Shown here: positions 33,518 through 41,875 of the stretch, one piece after another | How the letters are laid out: every line of letters begins with the position of its first letter | Numbering within the stretch: position 1 is the stretch's first letter | From: Streptomyces sp. NBC_01232 | Lineage (GTDB): Bacteria > Actinomycetota > Actinomycetes > Streptomycetales > Streptomycetaceae | Length of the DNA stretch: 64,000 nt | Direction of reading: 5' to 3' | Assembly (NCBI RefSeq): GCF_035989885.1 | Contig: NZ_CP108518.1 | Coordinates: forward strand, 558,001-622,000 | The notes under the pieces: model-generated | What the model saw: only the letters and a program-made list of their open reading frames with translations | The model's database searches: none | Told to the model about the DNA's origin: nothing | Position numbers and translations under genes: made by a program

Positions 33518-35228
33518 AGGCCGTGGGCGACAGGACGGTGTCCTCCGGCCGGCGTGCCGTGGACGGGGTGCTGCCGGCGACGATCAGGGCGAGCAGGACC
33601 GCGGCGGCCTCGCTCTGCAGGATCCGGGCGGCCTGCTTCAGCCGGCCGGGGTCGGGGACGGGGATGGACAGGGCCACGCACTCCGCGTTCGGGCCCGCGG
33701 TGATGGGCACCGCCGCGCACACCGTGCCGACCGCGTATTCCTGCAGGTCGAGGAGGGGGGCGTTCGGCGGCCGGGCGTCGAGCTGGTGGAAGAGGTCCTG
33801 CTGGCTGGTGAGGGTGTGGGAGGTGAAACGGGTGAGCCGGTGCCGGGCCAGGTGGTCCTTGCGGTCGTCGTAGTCGAGCTGGGCCAGCAGGGCCTTGCCC
33901 ACCGCGGAGGCGTGGGCGGCGACGCGGAAGTCGACCCACTCCTCCACCAGGGGTGCCGCCGGGCCGTCGGCGTACTGGGTGATGGAGACCTCGCCGTCGG
34001 TGTAGCGGGCGACGTAGACCGCGGCGCCGACGGCGTCCCGCACCCAGGCGAGGGTCTCGCGCAGGTGCCCGCGTCCTTCTCCGGTCGTCGAGTCCGCCAG
34101 CTGGAGGGCGTTGCCGGCGACGTACGCGTCCGCGCCCGTCGGAGTGGCGAGGTTCGCCCGGATCAGTTGCTCCACGGCCCGGGCGAGGACCAGCTGGGGC
34201 AGTGCGGTTTCCCGGGCGATCTGGGTCAGGTTCACGCCGCCCGAGTAGCGGTTGATGACCTCCAGGACGCGCAGTGCCTGGTGGACGGATTCCAGTGGGG
34301 CGGGGGCGGGCTGTCCTTCGCTGGTTTTCCGGGCCGCGTGGGTCAGGTGGGGCTGTTTCAGGGCCTCGAGTGCCCAGACGTTCGCCTGGTCCGTCAGGTG
34401 GAGGGGGTTGAGCCGTGCGTTCCGGGCGACGGCGACCGCGATCTGTGGGCCGGGGGTGAAGACCTCCCCCAGGTCGGGGTGTTGCCTGCGGGGCCGGGCC
34501 ATGAGTGCCTGCCGCAGTCGTACGGGAAGCCGGCACGGGGGTCGGCCGGCTTCTCCGGGTCCGGTGGTGAGGGCGGTGAGGTCCTGGGTGGTGATGGGCG
34601 GGGAGGCCCAGATCACCGAGGCTCCGAGGGCCTCCTCGAGGTGTTCCGGGAGTTGTGGCAGGGGCGGCAGGTGATCCTCCCGGGAAAGGGTCCGGGCCTG
34701 GCACTTCCAGTAGCGGGCGGTGGCGACCTCGGCACGGGAGAGGTGGAGCAGGTAGAGGCAGCTGGCGGCGGTCCGCGAGCCCGCCCCGGCCGCGTACTGG
34801 AACCAGAACTGCGCGGCCTCCATCCGGTCGGCCAGGTGGAGCAGGCAGCCGAACAGCAGCGCGGAATCCACGCCGTGGGGCCAGGAGTCGGCGTCGAGGG
34901 CGAGTTCGGCGAAGGGCCGGCTCTCCACGAGGCTCCAGGTGAGGTCGTCCAGACCCCGGGCGGCGCGCACGTGGCAGGCGGCGTCGAGGACGAGGTCGTC
35001 GGCCGCCGCGAATGCCGTGTGCGCGCGCGCCGGAAGGGGCACGACTCCGGGAGGTCCGGTGGTTCCCGTCGCCGAGCGGGCGCGGTCGGCGACGATCCGG
35101 CGGGCGATCCTGCGGCGCGCCGCACCCTCGTCGTATCCGGCGTACTCCTCCCCGAGTACCGTCGCGTCCTCGAGGGCCGCGTCCAGTTCGCACAGCAGCA
35201 TGTCGCGGTGGCGGGGCATGTCGCTCAC
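33516..35228 (-). CDS. Large regulator with C-terminal IclR module
   Basis: This 570-residue protein has an N-terminal helical half with a Sel1/TPR-like stretch (HLADRMEAAQFWFQYAAGAG) and a wHTH of IclR type (about 300-350: RVLEVINRYSGGVNLTQIAR). An IclR effector domain fills the rest (about 360-545), including ASAVGKALLAQL, which in IclR proteins contacts the ligand. The N-half is much larger than in ordinary IclR proteins (about 250 residues). The GTG at 35228 shares a base with the sigma-factor stop (TAGTG); an ATG at 35219 is an alternative. Its stop lies in the 164 bp element. Coupling suggests it works with the sigma factor. Confidence 0.85.
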   Translation of the reverse strand: MSDMPRHRDMLLCELDAALEDATVLGEEYAGYDEGAARRRIARRIVADRARSATGTTGPPGVVPLPARAHTAFAAADDLVLDAACHVRAARGLDDLTWSLVESRPFAELALDADSWPHGVDSALLFGCLLHLADRMEAAQFWFQYAAGAGSRTAASCLYLLHLSRAEVATARYWKCQARTLSREDHLPPLPQLPEHLEEALGASVIWASPPITTQDLTALTTGPGEAGRPPCRLPVRLRQALMARPRRQHPDLGEVFTPGPQIAVAVARNARLNPLHLTDQANVWALEALKQPHLTHAARKTSEGQPAPAPLESVHQALRVLEVINRYSGGVNLTQIARETALPQLVLARAVEQLIRANLATPTGADAYVAGNALQLADSTTGEGRGHLRETLAWVRDAVGAAVYVARYTDGEVSITQYADGPAAPLVEEWVDFRVAAHASAVGKALLAQLDYDDRKDHLARHRLTRFTSHTLTSQQDLFHQLDARPPNAPLLDLQEYAVGTVCAAVPITAGPNAECVALSIPVPDPGRLKQAARILQSEAAAVLLALIVAGSTPSTARRPEDTVLSPTA

Positions 35229-35803
35229 TAGTCCTTCTCCTCTCCGGGAATCCAGTCCACCCCGAGCTTGCGGGACAGGGTGCGGCGTGCGCCGCGGATG
35301 TGCGAGCGGACCGTCGCGGGGGTGATCCCCATCATCCGGGCCACCGTGTCGGAGTCGTTGCCCAGGAGGAAGGCCAGCAGCACCACGTCGTACTGCCGCT
35401 CGGACAGGCCCGCGATCGCCGCGTACAGCCCGAGCTTCGACTCCAGCAGTTCCAGCCGCTCTCTGGAGGAGCGGCGCAGTGCGGCGAACCACGCCGTCTC
35501 CACCATCGCCACCTGTCTGCCCAGGGCCGCCAGCCGCCGCTCGACGTGCTCACGCAGCACCGCCCACGCGAAGCCGTGGAGGCTCGCCTCCTTGAGGGCC
35601 TGGCGCCACACCTTCAGCAAGAAGGTGAACACGTCGTCGACGACTTCCTCGGCGTCCTTGGGATTTCCCAGCTGCAGATGGGCGTAGCGCAGATAGGCGC
35701 GGTGCTGCTGGGAGTGGAAAGCGGTGAAGTCCACCGGCAGTACGCCGGCCAGTTCGCTGGAGACCGCCCGGTCCCCCGATGGATCGAATTCGCCTTCGCT
35801 CAT
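35228..35803 (-). CDS. ECF-type RNA polymerase sigma factor
   Basis: This 191-residue sigma-70-like protein has region 2 (HSQQHRAYLRYAHLQLGNPKDAEEVVDDVF) and region 4 (LSERQYDVVLLAFLLGNDS then VARMMGITPATVRSHIRGAR). There is no region 3 or 1.1. The ATG at 35803 has GGGGGAG five bases upstream. The gene is coupled to the IclR-type gene by a TAGTG overlap, which hints at control by that protein instead of by a classical anti-sigma factor; no zinc-binding anti-sigma domain is nearby. Confidence 0.92.
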   Translation of the reverse strand: MSEGEFDPSGDRAVSSELAGVLPVDFTAFHSQQHRAYLRYAHLQLGNPKDAEEVVDDVFTFLLKVWRQALKEASLHGFAWAVLREHVERRLAALGRQVAMVETAWFAALRRSSRERLELLESKLGLYAAIAGLSERQYDVVLLAFLLGNDSDTVARMMGITPATVRSHIRGARRTLSRKLGVDWIPGEEKD

Positions 35804-36177
35804 ACGCTCCCCCACAGCTGTTCGTCGCCGCGCGCCGGGGCGGCGGCGACCTCATGGTGGCGAGCGCGGGGAGCGGCACGGCGGGGGCCGGCGGATGGCC
35901 CACCGGTTCCCGTTCGTACCCCCGCGCCCGGCAGGCGCATCGGCGCCCTGACCACATCGATGACCAAATAGCGGGCAGTGGTGACTAACAGCGCGAGGGC
36001 GGCCGTCTCGGCAACATTCACGTCGGCGCGGAACCTTTCGAGTGGATCATGCGTAACCGGCCTGCCTGCCCCCGAACCGGCAGCCGTGGAGCACCGATCG
36101 CTCCCATTCACCACCCCATCGAAAAACGAGCCCGATCGTGCAAGCCGGTCCCCGGAAATCTTGCGCAGGAAGCGCAT
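35800..36177 (-). CDS. Possible small gene upstream of the sigma factor, with TTA codon
   Basis: A 125-codon frame begins ATG at 36177 after GGGAGAG and ends TGA overlapping the sigma-factor ATG (ATGA). It holds a hydrophobic-amphipathic stretch (ETAALALLVTTARYLVIDVV, about residues 56-75) and a basic N-terminus. Third-position GC is only about 74%, clearly below neighbours, and a Leu codon is TTA (35985-35987), the only such codon I noticed in the window. TTA needs the bldA tRNA in Streptomyces. The coupling and ribosome site argue for a gene; composition argues against. It could be a small membrane-associated partner of the sigma factor. The rest of the gap to 36438 shows nothing else. Confidence 0.4.
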   Translation of the reverse strand: MRFLRKISGDRLARSGSFFDGVVNGSDRCSTAAGSGAGRPVTHDPLERFRADVNVAETAALALLVTTARYLVIDVVRAPMRLPGAGVRTGTGGPSAGPRRAAPRARHHEVAAAPARGDEQLWGSV

Positions 36178-36438
36178 CCGCTCTCCCGTGCGCCCCGGTC
36201 CACCCGTGCGCGCCCCGGCGTGCCCGTCGAGCGCCACCTGCGCCTTCGTGAGCCTTCGTGCGCCCGTACGGTCCTCGCCGGTGTTTCCGTCACACGATCG
36301 GATGCCGAAAAGGACCCCATCCGGTGGGACACGTCCCGACTCCCCCCTCTGCAGGGGCGGACAGCTGCATGGTGGGTCCAGCTTTCGGCGCCCCGGCCCT
36401 TCGCCCCGCGCGCCCGTCGAGGAGGAAGGGCCCATCAG

Positions 36439-38355
36439 ATGGCGTACGTGAGGACCTTGCTGCCCGCCGTACTCTCCCTGGCGCTGACCGGGGCACCCGC
36501 AGCGCTGCCCGGCGCGGCGGCCGCCCTGTCCTACGAGGGCCAGGCCGGCCACGAGACCGCGCTGTTCAGCGTGAAGGCCACGAACAACGCGGCGGCCCAG
36601 GCGTTCACGGTGGACGGCACCCGGCTCTCCCGGGTGAGCGTCTGGCTGGGCAGCGGGGCGGCAACGGGCACCGTGACCGCACAGGTGCGCCGGGTCCGCA
36701 CGGACGCCGCCTCGGCGATCGCCTCGCAGACCGTGGACCTCGCGGCACTCGGCGGCGCCGGCGCCGGCTGGGTCGAATTCCCGCTGAGCGCCGACGTCAC
36801 GGCGGGCAGCACCTACTACCTGCACCTCCAGGCGAGCAGCGCCGAGAGCGGGCCGATCGCCTGGTACGGCACCACGCGCGCCGTGCCCGGCTCACTGACC
36901 AGCTGGAACTACGACAGGGCGTACTGGGGCGGCTGGCACTCCTCCGCCTCACGGCTGGCCTTCCACGTCAACCCCGCGGGCAGCGACCGCTGCGGGGAGA
37001 CCGAGCCCTGCTACGTACCCGCCTCCGCCCTCGCCGCCCGCACGTCGGGCCTGCTGACGAACCGGGTCGCCACCGAGGCGGTCCTGCCCTCCTTCGCCGT
37101 GGGCGCCTCCTACCTCGACGGGAGCAATGTGCTGCGCCTGCCGTCGGGCCGGTGGCGGTACCTGCCCAACGGGGCCTCCGCGTCGGTGGTGGTCGAGGCG
37201 GACGACCCGGGCGCCCTGGCGCAGGCCGAGGAGAGCCGCGCATGGCTCGCCTCGGGCAGGGTGCCGGGAGCGACCGCCGCGCAGCGGGAGGCGTCGCAGC
37301 GCGCCCTGCTGTCGATGCGGGCGCTGCTGAAACCGGGCGGAGCCTTCGCGGCCGCCTGGGCTCCGCCGTGGGAGTACTCCTGGCCCCGCGACGGGGCGTT
37401 CGCGGCGGCCGCTTTCGCCGCCACCGGGCACGACGAGGAGGCGTACCGGATCCTGGGATACGACGCGCGAACCCAGCGGGCCGACGGCACCTGGGAGGCC
37501 CGTACGAAGCTGGACGGCAGCGGACCGCCGGACGCACGGAAGTGGCAGCTGGACGGCAACGGCTGGGTGCCCTGGGCCACTTGGCAGTGGTACCGGGCGG
37601 CGCCGCCCGACGGGCGGGACGACCGGCTGCGCGCCCTCTACCCGATGGTGCGCAAGGCCGCCGACTACGCGGCCCGGTCGCTGGGGCCGGACGGGCTGCC
37701 TCCGGCGTCCCCGGACTACTGGGAGCTGGACACGACGACCACCAACATCGGTACCGCCGCTCCCCTGCTGGCCGGACTCAACTCCGCGGCCGACCTGGCC
37801 GCCCGGCTGGGCATCGACGAGGACGCGGAGCGCTGGGGGGAGGCGGCCCGGCGGCTGTCCGCGGGGATCGCGTCCGGCTTCGCACCGCTGGGGTACCAGC
37901 GGACCGTGGACGGCAATCACGGCCGGGACAGCGCGGTGGCGTTCATGGCGCCCCCGTTCAACTCCGCCCCGGCCGGGCTGGGCGAGGCGCTGGACTCCAC
38001 CTACCGGGCGCTGCTGCTGCCGAACGGCGGGCTCTCGCCGGGCAACGACCCCTCCTTCAGCTGGGGCGCGTACGCCTGGACGGCAAGCACCTCCTTCTTC
38101 GCCCTGGCCTGGGCCGGTACGGGTGAACGGGCGAAGGCCAACGAGGTGCTCGACTGGGTGCTGTCCAAGCGCAACGGGCTGGGCGAGCTGCCGGAGACCG
38201 TGAACGGGGCGGGCCTGCCGTCCGCCGTGGCGCCCCTGGGGTGGACGGACTCGCTGGTCGTACTCACCGCGCTGACCCTCCAGGGTTCGCCGCAGCCCAC
38301 TCCGCCGACGACGACGCCGGGCGGTGCCGGCGCGGCGTCGTCGTCGGTGCGTTGA
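36439..38355 (+). CDS. Secreted GH15-like (six-hairpin) glycosidase
   Basis: This 638-residue exported enzyme has a signal peptide (about 1-30) and an N-terminal beta-sandwich (about 35-180, ALFSVKATNNAAAQAFTVDG) that may bind carbohydrate. The C-terminal (alpha/alpha)6 barrel carries WEYSWPRDGAFAAAAF and YWELDTTTTNIGTAAP, where a catalytic Glu is likely, and GNHGRDSAVAFMAPP. GH15 contains glucoamylases and related alpha-glucosidases; the exact substrate is unknown. The ATG at 36439 follows GGAGGAAGGG. It stands alone. Confidence 0.87.
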   Translation: MAYVRTLLPAVLSLALTGAPAALPGAAAALSYEGQAGHETALFSVKATNNAAAQAFTVDGTRLSRVSVWLGSGAATGTVTAQVRRVRTDAASAIASQTVDLAALGGAGAGWVEFPLSADVTAGSTYYLHLQASSAESGPIAWYGTTRAVPGSLTSWNYDRAYWGGWHSSASRLAFHVNPAGSDRCGETEPCYVPASALAARTSGLLTNRVATEAVLPSFAVGASYLDGSNVLRLPSGRWRYLPNGASASVVVEADDPGALAQAEESRAWLASGRVPGATAAQREASQRALLSMRALLKPGGAFAAAWAPPWEYSWPRDGAFAAAAFAATGHDEEAYRILGYDARTQRADGTWEARTKLDGSGPPDARKWQLDGNGWVPWATWQWYRAAPPDGRDDRLRALYPMVRKAADYAARSLGPDGLPPASPDYWELDTTTTNIGTAAPLLAGLNSAADLAARLGIDEDAERWGEAARRLSAGIASGFAPLGYQRTVDGNHGRDSAVAFMAPPFNSAPAGLGEALDSTYRALLLPNGGLSPGNDPSFSWGAYAWTASTSFFALAWAGTGERAKANEVLDWVLSKRNGLGELPETVNGAGLPSAVAPLGWTDSLVVLTALTLQGSPQPTPPTTTPGGAGAASSSVR

Positions 38356-38376
38356 CGGTCCTGCCCGAACCGCTTC

Positions 38377-39003
38377 TCAGCGGTCCTTGGTCGTGTTGCT
38401 CGTGATCGAGCCGTCCGTGCCGGACACGGTGACCGCGTGCCGGACTCCGTCGGAGCCGACGACCACGGCCAGCCAGGCGCTGCCGCCGCCCTCCTGGGCG
38501 ACCGCGCGCAGACTCGCCACCTTGCCTCCGGGCACCGCGGCAGCGGCCTTCTCGGCCGCCTCGCCGATGGCCAGGGAGGGGATGGGGGCGGGTGCCGGGG
38601 CCATCTTGGTGATGCCGCCCCGCCCGTCGGCGCCCTCGTGGCGGCCGAGCTCGTCGCGCACCTCGGGGCCGCCGGGGCGTCCCGGCTTCCCGGGCGCCCG
38701 CTCGGGCTTCGGGCCGTCCCGGAAGCCGCCCTCGGGGCCGGGTCCGGCCCAGGCGATGTGCGGGCCCCGGTCGATGCGCCCGTGGTGGTCGTGGTGCTCC
38801 GCCACGGCCACCGCCGTCAGTCCGCCGACGACGACCACCGTGGCCGCGCCCGCGGCCACCCAGCGGGCGCGCCTGCCGCGGGGCACGAAGCGACCCAGGG
38901 TCGCGGACCTGCCGGCTCCGGCCTCGGGGGCGGTGACCGGGGCGGTCCCGGCCGGATCGGACGGCTTGGCCTGCTCGGACGGCGGCGGGACAGAATCAGA
39001 CAT
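38377..39003 (-). CDS. Membrane-anchored PepSY-like protein
   Basis: This 208-residue protein has a cytoplasmic N-terminus (about 1-48, rich in Pro/Glu), one TM helix (about 49-68, WVAAGAATVVVVGGLTAVAV), a His/Gly/Pro-rich extracytoplasmic linker with HHDHHG, and a C-terminal PepSY-like alpha/beta domain (about 140-208, IGEAAEKAAAAVPGGKVASL). PepSY domains often control peptidases or metal-linked proteins outside the cell. It is divergent from a two-component system; three CTGAAG sites in between suggest joint control. The His-rich linker hints at metal binding. Confidence 0.82.
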   Translation of the reverse strand: MSDSVPPPSEQAKPSDPAGTAPVTAPEAGAGRSATLGRFVPRGRRARWVAAGAATVVVVGGLTAVAVAEHHDHHGRIDRGPHIAWAGPGPEGGFRDGPKPERAPGKPGRPGGPEVRDELGRHEGADGRGGITKMAPAPAPIPSLAIGEAAEKAAAAVPGGKVASLRAVAQEGGGSAWLAVVVGSDGVRHAVTVSGTDGSITSNTTKDR

Positions 39004-39067
39004 ACAGGCACTCCTCAGGACAACCGGGCGCGGTGCGCGGCTCGTTCCAGAGCATGAACAGCGGATG

Positions 39068-39104
39068 CTGAAGCTCCGCTGAAGCCACCTGAAGACCTCT
39101 TCAG
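39068..39104. promoter_or_regulatory. Triple CTGAAG direct repeat (response regulator site)
   Basis: CTGAAG occurs at 39068, 39079 and 39089, spacings of 11 and 10 bases, followed by an inverted CTTCAG at 39099. Repeats one helical turn apart are the usual OmpR-class binding site. It lies in the 135 bp between the PepSY-like gene (start 39003) and the response regulator gene (start 39139). Confidence 0.6.
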
Positions 39105-39138
39105 CCGGCGGCGGAGCGGTACTGCGATCCTGTCCGGC

Positions 39139-39816
39139 ATGCGCGTACTGGTGGTGGAGGACGAACGGCGGCTCGCCGTGGCCCTGCAGCGTGGGCTGCA
39201 GTCGGAGGGCTTTTCTGTGGACATGGCCCACGACGGCCCGCAGGGCCTGTGGATGGCGACGGAGCACGACTACGACCTGATCGTGCTCGACATCATGCTG
39301 CCCGGCCTCAACGGCTACCGGATCTGCTCGAAGCTGCGCGCGGCCGGCAACGAGTCCGGGATCCTGATGCTCACGGCGAAGGACGGCGAGTACGACGAGG
39401 CGGAGGCGCTGGACACGGGCGCCGACGACTTCCTGTCCAAGCCGTTCTCCTACCTCGTCCTGGTCGCCCGGCTGCGCGCGCTCGGCCGCCGTACGGGCCG
39501 CCGGCAGCCCCAGGTGATGCGGTTCGGCGACCTGCTGCTCGACCCCGCCCGGCACTCCTGCTCCCGCGGCGGCACGGAGATACGGCTCACCGCGCGGGAG
39601 TTCGCGGTCCTGGAGTACCTGGCCCGGCGCTCCGGCGAGGTGGTGCCCAAGCGGGACATCCTGGAACAGGTGTGGGACAGCGCCTTCGACGGCGATCCCA
39701 ATGTGGTCGAGGTCCACGTCAGCGCGGTCCGCCGCAAGATCGACGCGCCGTTCGGCCGCGCCGCGCTGGAGACCGTACGCGGGGCCGGGTACCGACTGGC
39801 GGCCGACGGTGGCTGA
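39139..39816 (+). CDS. OmpR-family response regulator
   Basis: This 225-residue regulator has a receiver domain with VVEDERR, phospho-acceptor D51 in LIVLDIMLPGLNG and Lys in DDFLSKPFS. A C-terminal winged helix (about 130-225) contains RLTAREFAVLEYLARRSGEV and ends with VRGAGYRLAADGG. It overlaps the kinase gene by eight bases. It probably binds the CTGAAG repeats at 39068 and controls its own operon and the PepSY-like gene. Confidence 0.95.
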   Translation: MRVLVVEDERRLAVALQRGLQSEGFSVDMAHDGPQGLWMATEHDYDLIVLDIMLPGLNGYRICSKLRAAGNESGILMLTAKDGEYDEAEALDTGADDFLSKPFSYLVLVARLRALGRRTGRRQPQVMRFGDLLLDPARHSCSRGGTEIRLTAREFAVLEYLARRSGEVVPKRDILEQVWDSAFDGDPNVVEVHVSAVRRKIDAPFGRAALETVRGAGYRLAADGG

Positions 39817-41287
39817 GCGTCGCGGCCTGCGGGAGCGCGCGGGCACCGCCGTGCGCGGGACCACGGGTGCGGCCGTGCGCCGGTGGCCGGTGCTGCGGCG
39901 GATGTGGCCCACCACCGTACGGGCGCGGGCCACGGTGGGCGCCAGCGCGGTGGTGGCCGCGGCGCTGGCACTCGCTTCGTTCGCCCTGCTCGGGCTGCTG
40001 GAGGCCAACCTGCTCCGCAACGCGGAGAGCGACGCCCGGCGGCAGGCCGAGACCGTGGCGCAGCTCGCCGCCACCGGGAAGCTGGCCCGGGTACGTCCGC
40101 AGGCCCGCGGCATCGACTTCGTCCAGGTGGTGGACGCGGACGGGCGCATCCTGTTCGCCAGCCCGAACCTGGCCGGTGTGCCCGCCTTCCCGCCGCCCGC
40201 CCCCGACGCCCCGGGAACCCGTTCCCACACGTGGCGGGTCCGCCCGGTGGACGCCGAGAACCGGCAGCGGGTCGTCCAGGTCGTCACGCAGACCCCGGAC
40301 GGCATGGCCATCGTCTACGCCGGCGCGTCCCTGCGGGACGCGGACGCGGCCGACGACACCACCACCGCCGCCCTCGTCATCGGCCTGCCCCTGCTGCTGG
40401 CCACCGTCGCCCTCGTGACCTGGCGGGTCACCGGTCACGCGCTCAGGCCGGTGGAGGCGATCCGGGCCGAGGTCGCCGAGATCTCCGACCGCGGCCTGCA
40501 CCGCCGGGTGCCGGTGCCGGCGACCCGGGACGAGGTCGCCCGGCTGGCCGAGACGATGAACGCCACCCTGGACCGGCTGGAGGCCTCCGGCATCCGGCAG
40601 CGGCAGTTCATCGCCGACGCCTCCCACGAGCTGCGCAGCCCGATCACCGTCCTGCGCACCCAGCTGGAGGTGGCGCTGGCCGTGCAGGACCCGGAGCTGT
40701 GGCCCGAGCTGATCGGCGGGGCCCTGGAGGACATCGAACGGCTTCAGCACCTGACGGCCGATCTGCTCCTGCTCGCCCGTATCGACGCGGCCCAGCCCGT
40801 GGTCGCCGCCCCGCTGGACCTGACGACCCTGGTGCGCGAGGTGGTGGAGGGCCGCCACGGCGACCGGGTCCCCGTACGGCTGGCCCTGGAGCCCGAGGTG
40901 CAAGTCACCGCGGGGGCGCTGTGGCTGGGCCGTGTCGTGACCAATCTCGTCGACAACGCACAGCGTTTCGCCGACCGGCACGTGGAGATCACCCTGCGCA
41001 CGACGAAGGGCGCGGGGCCGGGCACCGCCGTGCTGGAGGTCGTCGACGACGGCCCGGGGATTCCCGCGGCGGACCGGGAGCGGGTCTTCGAACGCTTCAC
41101 CCGGCTCGACGACTCGCGCAGCCGCGATCACGGCGGGGCGGGACTGGGCCTGGCCATCGCCCGTGACCTGAGCGCCCGCCACGGAGGCACCCTGACCGCC
41201 GAGGACAGTTCCGGGGAGCGGGCCGGGGACGGCTCCGGGGGTGCCCGGCTGGTGCTGCGCCTGCCCGTCACGCGCCGGGCGGGCTGA
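39809..41287 (+). CDS. Sensor histidine kinase (two-TM, HAMP)
   Basis: This 492-residue kinase has an Arg-rich N-terminus, TM1 (about 42-64), a short extracytoplasmic sensor (about 65-185) with VQVVDADGRILFASPN of PAS-like style, TM2 (about 187-208) and HAMP. The H box is FIADASHELRSPITVL (His273), the N box NLVDNAQRFADR, the G boxes DDGPGIPAADRERVFERF and GGAGLGLAIARDL. The GTG at 39809 overlaps the regulator by eight bases. Confidence 0.95.
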   Translation: MAERRGLRERAGTAVRGTTGAAVRRWPVLRRMWPTTVRARATVGASAVVAAALALASFALLGLLEANLLRNAESDARRQAETVAQLAATGKLARVRPQARGIDFVQVVDADGRILFASPNLAGVPAFPPPAPDAPGTRSHTWRVRPVDAENRQRVVQVVTQTPDGMAIVYAGASLRDADAADDTTTAALVIGLPLLLATVALVTWRVTGHALRPVEAIRAEVAEISDRGLHRRVPVPATRDEVARLAETMNATLDRLEASGIRQRQFIADASHELRSPITVLRTQLEVALAVQDPELWPELIGGALEDIERLQHLTADLLLLARIDAAQPVVAAPLDLTTLVREVVEGRHGDRVPVRLALEPEVQVTAGALWLGRVVTNLVDNAQRFADRHVEITLRTTKGAGPGTAVLEVVDDGPGIPAADRERVFERFTRLDDSRSRDHGGAGLGLAIARDLSARHGGTLTAEDSSGERAGDGSGGARLVLRLPVTRRAG

Positions 41288-41601
41288 CGCTGCCGGGGTG
41301 ACTCCCCCTGTACTCCTTGAGCCGGCGGAACAGCTCGGGGAGGATCACCACCCTGGTGTCCGGGAATGGTGGTGACACTCTCGTCCGGGTGTCGTTCGAT
41401 GCCGGTGAAGCCGAGCCGGGCCGGCAGCGCAGGCGTCGACATCCTCCAGGCGCCCGGTCGCCACTGACGTGGCGTCAATTCCGCCCCGCGGCGGGTCCGG
41501 GAAAACCCGGTGCCCCCGGACGGCCCGGTCATTAGACTCGCCGTGCGCGCTGCCGACAGGGCACCGCGCCCATGCCGAGTGAAGAGAAGGGGAGCCGCGC
41601 C
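41288..41601. other. Non-coding gap with a possible coding remnant
   Basis: These 314 bases separate the kinase from the leader peptide. On the minus strand, a protein-like run VVILPELFRRLKEYRG (about 41315-41362) appears in one frame, and FTGIERHPDESVTTIP (about 41375-41422) in a neighbouring frame. This could be a decayed gene with a frameshift, but I cannot name the family. The promoter of the EF-G paralogue should also lie here. Confidence 0.3.
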
Positions 41602-41721
41602 ATGTGCACGTACCGCACTGCCGCCTTCGCTCCCCCGTCCCGGTACGACGTGATCCCGGTGTCTCGCAGCGCGCGGTGCCTGCCGCGCGGCAGTCACCGT
41701 ACGCCCGTGACCCACCCCTAG
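41602..41721 (+). CDS. 39-residue leader peptide upstream of the EF-G paralogue
   Basis: A short frame begins ATG at 41602 after AGAAGGGGAG and ends TAG at 41721, coding for a Cys/Arg/Pro-rich 39-residue peptide starting [15 protein letters not shown]. It lies 154 bases before the EF-G paralogue. Between them is a GC-rich hairpin (CCCGGACC...GGTCGGG, about 41765-41785). The layout is that of ribosome-mediated attenuation, where stalled translation of the leader opens the downstream gene. That would suit a translation-factor or ribosome-protection gene responding to antibiotic or translation stress. The peptide has no recognised domain. Confidence 0.5.
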   Translation: MCTYRTAAFAPPSRYDVIPVSRSARCLPRGSHRTPVTHP

Positions 41722-41875
41722 GTTCCATCCCCTCCTGCTCCCGCAACGCCCTGACGCCTCCTGCCCGGACCTCCTCCGGTCGGGACGGCGGCGCTGCGGC
41801 TGCCCGTGGGGACCGGGGCCGGAGTCCGGGAATCGCGCCGCCCTCTTCCTCTGCACACTCGAAAGGCCTCGGGCC

